The position numbers and the translations under genes were made by a program. Positions 27,197 through 33,238 of a stretch of DNA of 33,238 bases are shown piece after piece. This DNA is from Paracoccus bogoriensis (GTDB lineage: Bacteria > Pseudomonadota > Alphaproteobacteria > Rhodobacterales > Rhodobacteraceae): assembly GCF_019431455.1 (NCBI RefSeq), contig NZ_JAHYSR010000031.1, positions 1 through 33,238 on the forward strand. The letters run 5' to 3'. The notes beneath the pieces are model-generated. The model was not told the origin of the DNA. It made no database searches and saw only the letters and a list, made by a program, of their open reading frames with translations. How positions within the stretch are numbered: the first letter of the stretch is position 1; the number at the start of each line of letters is the position of its first letter.

Positions 27197-28027
27197 TCAT
27201 TCGTTGGCAAGCAGCACGGTGCCGACGAAACCGTCCACCGCGCTTCGCTCTGAGGCATCGAGGTCCGCTTCGGCAACCGTCACCGCCCGCTCAAGCTCGG
27301 CCGCCCGGTGCGGCGAAAGACCGAGGACCCGGAAAGTTGCTGCAAGGCGCAAGCTCTCGCCAGATAGGGCGACGACGCGCCAGCCCTTCGCCTCGGCCCG
27401 AAGCAAGGCCCGCCCGGCCTCTCCCCCCGCCTGCCAGGTCGCGACCGCGGCATCCCCTGCGATCGCCAGGGGGCCAAAGGCAGCCTCGGGCCCAAGCAGG
27501 TCGCGCAGGGCGGCCCTGACAGCGTCGGTTTGCGTCGGGTCGGGTGCGGGGGCAAGCGCGTCTTGGTCGTAGCCCTCATGCCCGGTCGTGGCGCCGGTGC
27601 GCGGTTCGATCCAGAACTCGACCGCGATTTCGCCGGCGCGCTCGAAGACCAGCGTGGCGGGGATGCGCTCGCCCTCCTCGAACGGGTCGCCATCGAGACC
27701 CATGAACATGACGTGCATGCCACCCGGGGCCAATGTCACCGTCTCGCCCGGGGCGATCGTGATCCCCTCGACCGGCACCATCCGGGTCACGCCCTCCGCG
27801 TCGGTCTCGGTGCCGTGCAGCGTCACGCGGGGGAAATCCGCGCGCACCGCCAGCAGGCGGTCGGGTTCGCTGCCGGAGTTGGTGATGGTCATGTAGCCCG
27901 CCCCGGACATGGCGGTGGCGGGCGTTTCAAGCGCGTAAGGGTGATCGATAACAAGGCTTTCGGTCGTCACCTCATGTGCGGTTGCGGGAACGGCCATGAC
28001 GGCAAGGCCTATGCACAGGCGTTTCAT
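27197..28027 (-). CDS. PCuAC copper chaperone with extra C-terminal domain
   Basis: PCuAC proteins are periplasmic Cu(I) chaperones that deliver copper to the CuA and CuB sites of respiratory oxidases. The 276-residue product has a signal peptide (residues 1-17) and a PCuAC domain to about residue 145. The copper ligands are His71, Met83 and His105-x-Met107; the spacing from Met83 to His105 is exactly the family's 21 residues. A second domain of about 105 residues (about 170-276) follows an acidic linker (APAPDPTQTD). It resembles what is annotated elsewhere as a copper-uptake-associated domain, and its role is unknown. It is the last gene of the copper set, 11 bp after copCD. Confidence 0.88.
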   Translation of the reverse strand: MKRLCIGLAVMAVPATAHEVTTESLVIDHPYALETPATAMSGAGYMTITNSGSEPDRLLAVRADFPRVTLHGTETDAEGVTRMVPVEGITIAPGETVTLAPGGMHVMFMGLDGDPFEEGERIPATLVFERAGEIAVEFWIEPRTGATTGHEGYDQDALAPAPDPTQTDAVRAALRDLLGPEAAFGPLAIAGDAAVATWQAGGEAGRALLRAEAKGWRVVALSGESLRLAATFRVLGLSPHRAAELERAVTVAEADLDASERSAVDGFVGTVLLANE

Positions 28028-28038
28028 GGTGTCTCCGG

Positions 28039-29604
28039 TCAATCGGGAAGCATCAGGGTGTCGGTGAGCGTCACACGCTCGAATTCGGTCACCAGCAGGC
28101 GCAATGTGACCTCCCAACCGCCCGGAACCGGCAGCGTCACCGGCCCGGCGTGCCAGAGCCCGTCGCCGCCTTGCAGGGCGGTCAGGCGGATGGGCTCGAT
28201 CCTGGCTTCTGGCTGGGCGAAAACGACTTCGACCTCGCGTGGGACCAGTTCGCCAAAATCGCTGGTCTGGAAGCCCAGCGTCACCGCGACCGGACCCGCG
28301 CGGCCGGGGGTCAGGCGGATGTCGGCCATGGCGCGGTTGGTGTGGATATGGGCATAAAGCGGCGCGGCCGGTTCGATCAGGGCGCGCGGCGGGGGCGTCA
28401 GGCGAAAGCTGGAAGCAAGGGCCAGGATGACAACGCCCAGCACGATCTCGGCCTGGATGGCGCGGGCAAGGCGTGGGGCGGCCTGTGCGTGACCTGACGC
28501 CAGTGCAGGCGTCAGTACAAGGCGGTTGCGGAGCGCCAGCACAAGAAGCGCCGCCACCAGCAGCAGTTTTGCGCCAAGCACCATGCCATAGGCGGACCCG
28601 GCCAGCACGGACAGGCTGCCCGCCTGCGCCCATGTCAACGCGGCCCCGCTCAGGATCAGAACCACCACCATCGGCACGGCCAGACCGGAAAAGCGCCGCA
28701 AGATGAGCGCCGGGTTCGGCCCGCGCAGGGCGGACAGCAGCGGCAGCAGCGCCCCCATCCAGAAGATCACCGCGGCCGCGTGCAAGGCAACTGCCGGAAG
28801 GGTCAGGGCCCGCGGCGGGGCCACGGCTGCATGGCCCGAGGCGGCGAAGGACAGCGCGCCGAGTGCCCAGGCCACAAGCGACAGCGCAAGACGCAGGCCC
28901 TGACCTGCCGCGTGAAGGCCAGCGATAGCGAAGACACCGGAGACCACTACCAGCGCCACGGTGACGGCAAGGGGCGAGGCCAGCGCCGCCTGCCAGGGCT
29001 GCGCCGTCAACAGCGCCAATGGCGACAGCGACAGCATGTCCAGCCCCTGCACCCCGATCAGGGCAATGCCGACAGGGATTGCGACCACCGCAGACAGTGT
29101 CGCAAGGCGACGCAAGGTCGGAGACGGCGCGTCGCGGGCCACAATCCCCGCATGCAACGCCGCGCCGACCGCAACGACGAGCGCGACCGTCAGCGCCAGA
29201 CGCAGGGCGGCAGCCATCCGCGCGGCCCACGCCGCAAGCTCGGCCGGGGTCGGTGGCGTGGCCGAGGGCTGGCCGATGTGAAATGCCAGACTGCCGCCGA
29301 CAGGATGGCCGTCGGAGGACACGACGCGCCAGGATAGAAGCCATGTCCCTTCGGCAAGGTCTGCCGGAGGAACGGCGCTGACAGTGGCATTCTGTGCCGT
29401 CCCGTCCAGATCCGTGGCACGGCCATCCGGCGCGATGAGCCGCATGATCAGCGGCGAGACCGCCTCGTTGAACTCCAGCGTCAGCATCTGGGGCGCCACG
29501 GCCAGAACCGCCCCTTCGGAAGGGTCGGATGCACGCAATTGCGCGTGGGCCAGTGCCTGAACCGGCAGGAGGGCAAGAAGGAGAACGAAAAGCAAGCTGC
29601 GCAT
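28039..29604 (-). CDS. CopC-CopD fusion, copper-binding and membrane transport protein
   Basis: The 521-residue product joins a periplasmic CopC copper-binding domain to a CopD-like membrane domain, the layout of YcnJ proteins linked to copper import. After a signal peptide (residues 1-19) the mature protein would start with His20; His20, Asp98 and His100 (SDGHPVGG) match the Cu(II) site of CopC. Residues about 130-410 hold roughly eight hydrophobic helices with His in WMGALLP-type segments. A soluble beta-rich domain of about 100 residues forms the C-terminus. The ATG at 29604 is preferred since it gives a proper signal peptide. A terminator-like hairpin lies just upstream. Confidence 0.9.
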   Translation of the reverse strand: MRSLLFVLLLALLPVQALAHAQLRASDPSEGAVLAVAPQMLTLEFNEAVSPLIMRLIAPDGRATDLDGTAQNATVSAVPPADLAEGTWLLSWRVVSSDGHPVGGSLAFHIGQPSATPPTPAELAAWAARMAAALRLALTVALVVAVGAALHAGIVARDAPSPTLRRLATLSAVVAIPVGIALIGVQGLDMLSLSPLALLTAQPWQAALASPLAVTVALVVVSGVFAIAGLHAAGQGLRLALSLVAWALGALSFAASGHAAVAPPRALTLPAVALHAAAVIFWMGALLPLLSALRGPNPALILRRFSGLAVPMVVVLILSGAALTWAQAGSLSVLAGSAYGMVLGAKLLLVAALLVLALRNRLVLTPALASGHAQAAPRLARAIQAEIVLGVVILALASSFRLTPPPRALIEPAAPLYAHIHTNRAMADIRLTPGRAGPVAVTLGFQTSDFGELVPREVEVVFAQPEARIEPIRLTALQGGDGLWHAGPVTLPVPGGWEVTLRLLVTEFERVTLTDTLMLPD

Positions 29605-29620
29605 GGTCAGATCATCCGGC

Positions 29621-29655
29621 AAAAAAGCTTGCCGGGTCCGAAGGATCGACCCGGC
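29621..29655 (-). terminator. Terminator or attenuator between ycnI and copCD
   Basis: On the minus strand a perfect 8-bp stem (29655-29648 with 29638-29631, 10-nt loop) is followed by AAGC and a TTTTTT run (29626-29621). It sits just before the copCD start, so it could end the upstream transcript or set the ratio of downstream expression. Confidence 0.6.
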
Positions 29656-29699
29656 GGGAAGTCAGCACGACGCAAACAGGAATGGTTGCGGGCGCATCA

Positions 29700-29744
29700 G
29701 CGTGCAGGCCGGCAAGGGACACCTCCGCGGAGCGGCCTGCACGC
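29700..29744 (-). other. Inverted repeat just after ycnI
   Basis: An 11-bp perfect inverted repeat, 29700-29710 with 29734-29744, encloses 23 nt and starts 3 nt beyond the ycnI stop on the minus strand. No T run follows, so it may protect the 3' end of an upstream transcript. Confidence 0.5.
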
Positions 29745-29747
29745 ATC

Positions 29748-30284
29748 TCAATGCTCGTCGCCGTGCGCGTCCGGGGCGACCACCATCACGCCGGGCGCAG
29801 GGTCTTGCAGATCATGACTGTCCTGCCCCGCCGCCGGGATCTCGATCCAGCGTTCGGCACCGTTGGCGCATTCCTGGATTGCTGGGATATAGACCATTTC
29901 ACCTGCGGGCAGACGGTCGGTCACGCGGGCGCGGAACACGAATTCGTCGTAGAACTTGCTCGGCAGCTCGCCCGACCAGATGATCTCGCGCACGCCCTCG
30001 GTGACGGTTTTGCCCCGGAGTTCATAGGTATTCTCGTAGGGGCCGGTGACGGTTTCCAGCGTCCAGCCCGCCTTCACCATCGGCTGCGCGGCAATCAGCC
30101 CCTCGGGGATCTGGATGCGCACGCGCAGCGTCGCCTCGTCGCCGCAGCCATGCGGCACGCGCAGGGTCAGGCGGGCGGTCTGGCCCTGAACGACTTCGCT
30201 TTCGGCAAAGGTGGCATGGGCCAGCGCCTGCGACCCCATGGTCAGGGGCAGAATGACGGCGGCGGCGGCAAGAACATGTTTCAT
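29748..30284 (-). CDS. YcnI-like copper-binding protein (DUF1775)
   Basis: YcnI proteins bind Cu(II) through the N-terminal histidine of the mature protein. The 178-residue product has a signal peptide (residues 1-22, ending SQALA) that would expose His23 in HATFAESE. Family segments VPHGCGDEATLRVRIQIPEG, KAGWTLET (conserved Trp74) and SKFYDEFVF are present. The tail (DAHGDEH) adds two histidines. The start follows AAAAGGAAAA on the minus strand, 8 bp away. It lies 22 bp after mbnH and before copCD; ycnI and ycnJ are neighbours in Bacillus subtilis too. Confidence 0.9.
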   Translation of the reverse strand: MKHVLAAAAVILPLTMGSQALAHATFAESEVVQGQTARLTLRVPHGCGDEATLRVRIQIPEGLIAAQPMVKAGWTLETVTGPYENTYELRGKTVTEGVREIIWSGELPSKFYDEFVFRARVTDRLPAGEMVYIPAIQECANGAERWIEIPAAGQDSHDLQDPAPGVMVVAPDAHGDEH

Positions 30285-30306
30285 GTTGGCGTTTTCCTTT
30301 TCGGTT

Positions 30307-31569
30307 TCAGTTGAGGGGCATGACCCTGTTCGCATTGGCCGGGTGCCCATCCGGCCAGGGGTCCGCGAAGGCCGAATCGGTCAGGAAATCCTGATCCGTC
30401 AGGCTTTCGAGGAAGGCTGTGAGATCGGCGATCTCGGCGTCCGAGATCTCGAATCCGACGATCAGGCTGTCGCGATATGGGTTTTCATGGCCCGCACCCG
30501 CATGGGGCCCGTCGGGAATCGTGCGTCCGCCCGCGGCGTAATGTCGGATCACCTCCTCCAGCGTCGCGATGGAGCCGTCATGCATGTAGGGCGCGGTGAC
30601 GGCCACGTTTCGCAAGGACGGAGTGCGGAAGCGGCCCATGTCGGAGGCAACGCCGGTGAATTCGTAAAGGCCAAGGCCGCCGGCGGGGTAGGCGCCCGTG
30701 CCGCCGATGTTGTAGAGCCCAGTGTTGTGAAAGGCGTTCTCGGGGAACGGGGTGCGCGCGGTCTGCATGTTGTCGGAAAACAGCGCGCCGCTGTGGCAGT
30801 GGTAACACTCCAGCCGGTGATCGAAGAACAGCGCCTGCCCGCGACGGGCGGCGTCCGACATGGCGTCGGCTTCGCCATAGTAGGTCGCGCGGTCATACGG
30901 GCTGTTCAGCGAAATCAGCGTGCGCTGGAAGGCCCCGAGCGCGCGGGTGATCGTGTAGAGATCGGGCGCGGGCCGGTCGGGGAAGGCCGCAGGGAAGGCT
31001 TCGGCGTAATAGGGATCGGCAGCGAGGCGCGCGAACAGCGCATCCTCCCGCCCTGCCATCCCCATCTCGACCGGTTCGGTGCCGAACATCGGCACCAGCG
31101 CCTGAAACTCCAGGGTGGTGAAATGCGGGTTGGCCCAGGTCAGCGTGGGCATGTAGCCCACATTGGCGAGCGACGGCGAATTGCGATGGCCGACGGTGCC
31201 ATGCGCGCCGACACTGACCGGACGGCCGTCGCTGAAGGCCAGTTCCTGCTGGTGGCATGAGGCGCAGGCGGTCCGGCCGTCCACCGACAGACGCGCGTCA
31301 TAAAACAGGTGGCGACCCAGATCGACCAGTTCGGGCGACATGGTGATGTCGTCTGGCACCGGTGGCGGCGGCATCCAGGCGGGCATCGGCCAACGGAAGG
31401 CATCAAGAATGGTGGGGCGCTCGCTCGCCGCCGCAGCCGTTTCCTCTGCCGGTGCGGTGCCCCGCGGCAGAAGACCGGCGGCCAGGACAGCCGACGCGCC
31501 AAGGATGAGGAGAGGGGCCAGAAAGGCCCCGCTCCCTGCGATGCGAGCGAGGCTTGCGAAGCGACGCAT
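30307..31569 (-). CDS. MbnH-like di-heme c-type enzyme
   Basis: The 420-residue product is a member of the di-heme cytochrome c peroxidase/MauG superfamily. Two c-heme sites are present: CASCH (Cys102, Cys105, His106) and CYHCH (Cys255, Cys258, His259). An N-terminal hydrophobic segment (about residues 10-32) exports or anchors it. The gene is directly downstream of mbnP (9-bp gap), the arrangement in which MbnH oxidises a Trp of MbnP to kynurenine to create a copper site. A plain cytochrome c peroxidase is the alternative, but the mbnP partner argues strongly for MbnH. Confidence 0.88.
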   Translation of the reverse strand: MRRFASLARIAGSGAFLAPLLILGASAVLAAGLLPRGTAPAEETAAAASERPTILDAFRWPMPAWMPPPPVPDDITMSPELVDLGRHLFYDARLSVDGRTACASCHQQELAFSDGRPVSVGAHGTVGHRNSPSLANVGYMPTLTWANPHFTTLEFQALVPMFGTEPVEMGMAGREDALFARLAADPYYAEAFPAAFPDRPAPDLYTITRALGAFQRTLISLNSPYDRATYYGEADAMSDAARRGQALFFDHRLECYHCHSGALFSDNMQTARTPFPENAFHNTGLYNIGGTGAYPAGGLGLYEFTGVASDMGRFRTPSLRNVAVTAPYMHDGSIATLEEVIRHYAAGGRTIPDGPHAGAGHENPYRDSLIVGFEISDAEIADLTAFLESLTDQDFLTDSAFADPWPDGHPANANRVMPLN

Positions 31570-31578
31570 GACCGCCCG

Positions 31579-32460
31579 TCAGCGCATCGAGACGAGCAGC
31601 TGCTCTTCAGCCGGGAAATCGTTGAACGCCAGCCCCAGACGCGGCAGCACCGTGTTGCAGTCGGGATCGTCGGGGAAGGACATGCAGCCAGGGCTGGTCT
31701 CGGGCGTGTTCTGCGTCAGGTCCGCGCCCGCCACGACAGCGGCGGGGTCGATGACAACGGTGCTGGTGCCCGGCACAAAATCGGGCAGGGACACGGCCAC
31801 GCGGTTGGGGTTCGCGCAAGCCTCGGACGGCGGGGTTGTCGCCTCGGGGGCGGCGCACATGGTCGAGCCAAGGTGGAGCATCCAGCCGCCTGGGCCGCCA
31901 TCACCCGCGCCTTCGGAATGTGTCGTGGCAGCGGCGTTCATGCCCATGGCCATGACCGGGGCGAATTCGATCTTGACGAACTTGTAGCCGCCGCGCCAGT
32001 TCCAGAACATGGCCGTCAGGTTCAGCGGCGCAGGCGCGGTGGTGGGGTCGCCATGGTTCCAGTCGAAGGGCACGCCAATCTCGAACTCGAGGCCGCGATA
32101 CTCGCCCTCTGGCACAGTGCCACGGAGCGTGGTGTTCACCTGCGGCGTGCCATTGGCGCAGGAGCCTGTGCCGTCCTCGAAGTCGAGAAGGGCAATGTTC
32201 TCGACCTGCCAGGCGCCGTCCTGTTCCAGTGCTACAGGCACGCGGGTGCCGTCGGCGGCGATCAGGTTGGCCGAGGAGACGAAAAGGCGGAAGTCGAGGA
32301 ACTGCACCTCGGTCGCGGCGCTGCCAAGGCTGCTGAAGCTGTCGGTGCAGGCAAAGGGCGCGCCCGCGACTTCGGCGGTGAAGGGGATTTCGACGGCCAT
32401 GTCGGCCAGTGCCGGACCAGCGATGAGGGCGGCCGTGGCCGCAAGAAGGAAGCGTTTCAT
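31579..32460 (-). CDS. MbnP-family periplasmic copper-binding protein
   Basis: The 293-residue product has a signal peptide (residues 1-19) and the MbnP pattern: a conserved VQFLDFRLFVSSANL strand, VPFDWNHGDPTTAPAPLN, and the FWNWRGGYKF motif at about residues 152-161, with two Trp (153, 155). In characterised MbnP a Trp is converted to kynurenine by MbnH and then helps bind Cu(I). Six Cys suggest disulfides. It is the second gene of the copper set, 9 bp before mbnH. No methanobactin precursor is seen nearby, so copper may be captured as free ion or from another ligand. Confidence 0.88.
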   Translation of the reverse strand: MKRFLLAATAALIAGPALADMAVEIPFTAEVAGAPFACTDSFSSLGSAATEVQFLDFRLFVSSANLIAADGTRVPVALEQDGAWQVENIALLDFEDGTGSCANGTPQVNTTLRGTVPEGEYRGLEFEIGVPFDWNHGDPTTAPAPLNLTAMFWNWRGGYKFVKIEFAPVMAMGMNAAATTHSEGAGDGGPGGWMLHLGSTMCAAPEATTPPSEACANPNRVAVSLPDFVPGTSTVVIDPAAVVAGADLTQNTPETSPGCMSFPDDPDCNTVLPRLGLAFNDFPAEEQLLVSMR

Positions 32461-32538
32461 GTAGGGGTCATCCAGTTTGATCAGATTTCCGCGCGCAGGC
32501 GGACAGACATGGCCCGCGCATCGCGGACCACAGCGACG

Positions 32539-32904
32539 TCAGATCAACTGAATGGACGGGGGACCCCGGGCTGGCGGCGCGCGCGGATTGTGACCGGTCA
32601 GGACGAGGGTTTCGGGCCAGGCCGCCCCGTGGCTCGGCCAAGCGACCAGAACCACAGGGATAAGATATGCCGGGGCCAGCGCCATCGTCTTCGCGATGGT
32701 ACATGCCGGGCAGTCGGCATGAGCCGCGTGATCCTGGGTGTCATCGCCAGACAGGCAGAGGTCGGCAAGCGACCCACCGAGCGACAGATAGCCGCCGATC
32801 TGGGGGTCGGACAGGCGCGGGTCGGTCTCAACAGGGCGGTGCGCGAAGGCAACGAGCATCAGCGCCAGCGCGCAAAGCACTGACACTGTCCGGTTCCCGA
32901 TCAT
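32539..32904 (-). CDS. DUF2946-like small Cys/His protein
   Basis: The 121-residue product has an N-terminal hydrophobic segment (about residues 7-22), a short His/Cys-rich part (DLCLSGDDTQDHAAHADCPACTI... region, about residues 50-71) with a CPAC motif, a second hydrophobic segment (about 76-91) and a Pro/Arg-rich tail ending ARGPPSIQLI. This layout resembles DUF2946-type proteins that often accompany copper genes; the match is by pattern only. The ATG at 32904 was chosen because GGAAGG lies 9 bp upstream; an ATG at 32922 has no ribosome site. It is the first gene of the copper set. Confidence 0.65.
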   Translation of the reverse strand: MIGNRTVSVLCALALMLVAFAHRPVETDPRLSDPQIGGYLSLGGSLADLCLSGDDTQDHAAHADCPACTIAKTMALAPAYLIPVVLVAWPSHGAAWPETLVLTGHNPRAPPARGPPSIQLI

Positions 32905-32912
32905 GATGCGCG

Positions 32913-32932
32913 ACCTTCCCATATGGGACGGT
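32913..32932. promoter_or_regulatory. CueR/HmrR-like dyad at the head of the copper set
   Basis: ACCTTCCCATATGGGACGGT is a 20-bp dyad with a single mismatched pair (at 32929). Its arms match the ACCTTCC/GGAAGGT half-sites of copper-sensing MerR-type regulators, but the centre is one base shorter than the usual 21-bp site. On the plus strand it is followed by TTTATC, like the -10 of copA promoters. On the minus strand it covers the ribosome site of the first copper gene. Confidence 0.55.
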
Positions 32933-33039
32933 TTATCCTGTGCCAGTTACTCGCGCAATCGTGACATATTGCCCGGTGCAAGCGTGAACTTGCGGGACTT
33001 TGGTAGTGTCGAACCTGCGCACCGGTTGCAGCGGAACAT

Positions 33040-33238
33040 TGGTCTTGCCCCCGTTTCACCGGACACTCAGGCGGTGGCGGTTTGATCTGCGATGAATTCG
33101 CGGGGTGAGCGCATTTTCATCCCTGAATGCGGGTGGCTGTCGTTGTAGTCCTCGTCCAGCCGGTCGTTTCCCCGCCGGTGGTGTAGCTGACGGGTAGCCC
33201 CGCTGGCCGCACGCGCGCTTTCCCATAGCGCCGTAGCG
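33040..33238 (-). mobile_element. End of an IS3-family (IS2-group-like) element, truncated by the window
   Basis: A terminus resembling IS2-group ends starts at 33040 (TGGTCTTGCCCCCGTTTCAC) and points into the copper set. Behind it on the minus strand is the 3' part of a transposase gene. The element continues past the right edge of the window, so its size and other terminus are unknown. Confidence 0.7.
33067..33238 (-). CDS. IS3-family transposase OrfB, C-terminal part (partial)
   Basis: The minus-strand frame running in from the window edge ends at 33067 with a TGA stop. Its last part reads DYNDSHPHSGMKMRSPREFI followed by ADQTATA, the classic C-terminal signature of IS3-family OrfB integrase-type transposases. 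About 56 codons are visible; the catalytic DDE residues lie outside or are not identifiable. The sequence before the DYN motif is less typical and could already be altered. Confidence 0.8.
   Translation of the reverse strand, partial: ATALWESARAASGATRQLHHRRGNDRLDEDYNDSHPHSGMKMRSPREFIADQTATA

Noticed and set aside
32461..33039. Methanobactin precursor gene near mbnP
   Set aside because: No short frame with the expected leader and Cys-containing core was found on either strand.

Overview
The window is GC-rich DNA from an alphaproteobacterium, most likely Paracoccus or a close relative in the Rhodobacteraceae. The reasons are the S10-spc-alpha ribosomal order with no rpsD before rpoA and no rpmJ after secY, a luxR-luxI pair directly behind rplQ, a Bzt/Aap-type glutamate transporter, an ATP12 gene, and alphaproteobacterial promoters of the TTGACG type. 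The genus is an inference from gene content, not a database match.

Region 1 (1-15867) is the translation and transcription block. It opens with the last codons of tuf and a terminator, then a promoter and a structured leader, then rpsJ-rplC-rplD-rplW-rplB-rpsS-rplV-rpsC-rplP-rpmC-rpsQ-rplN-rplX-rplE-rpsN-rpsH-rplF-rplR-rpsE-rpmD. A terminator and a convergent minus-strand gene for a secreted hypothetical protein (9781-10401) interrupt the block. It restarts from its own promoter as rplO-secY-adk-rpsM-rpsK-rpoA-rplQ. Almost every intergenic gap longer than about 70 bp contains a GC-rich hairpin, while the other genes overlap or nearly touch.

Region 2 (15868-17323) is an acyl-homoserine-lactone quorum-sensing pair, luxR then luxI. 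Two related dyads lie upstream, and the luxR promoter is placed so that the mRNA may be leaderless.

Region 3 (17373-21498) is a compact housekeeping cluster: rarA (replication fork maintenance), crcB (fluoride export), an RluC/RluD-type pseudouridine synthase, a HAD phosphatase and ATP12 (F1-ATPase assembly). The last four genes are joined by 4-nt ATGA overlaps.

Region 4 (21526-26329) is a four-gene ABC importer for acidic amino acids and amides (bztABCD/aapJQMP), with a promoter, a UUCG-capped leader hairpin, and a stem-loop between the binding-protein gene and the permease genes.

Region 5 (26330-33238) is accessory DNA. A decayed IS5-type transposase abuts the bztD stop codon and is followed by an IS3-like terminal fragment. 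Then comes a 6.1-kb minus-strand copper gene set: a DUF2946-like small protein, MbnP, the di-heme partner MbnH, a YcnI (DUF1775) protein, a CopC-CopD fusion and a PCuAC chaperone with an extra C-terminal domain. The right edge is the end of another IS3-family element. The copper set is therefore bracketed by inward-facing IS termini, and a CueR/HmrR-like dyad sits at its head. It looks like a methanobactin-independent periplasmic copper capture and delivery module, and it is the most interesting part of the window.
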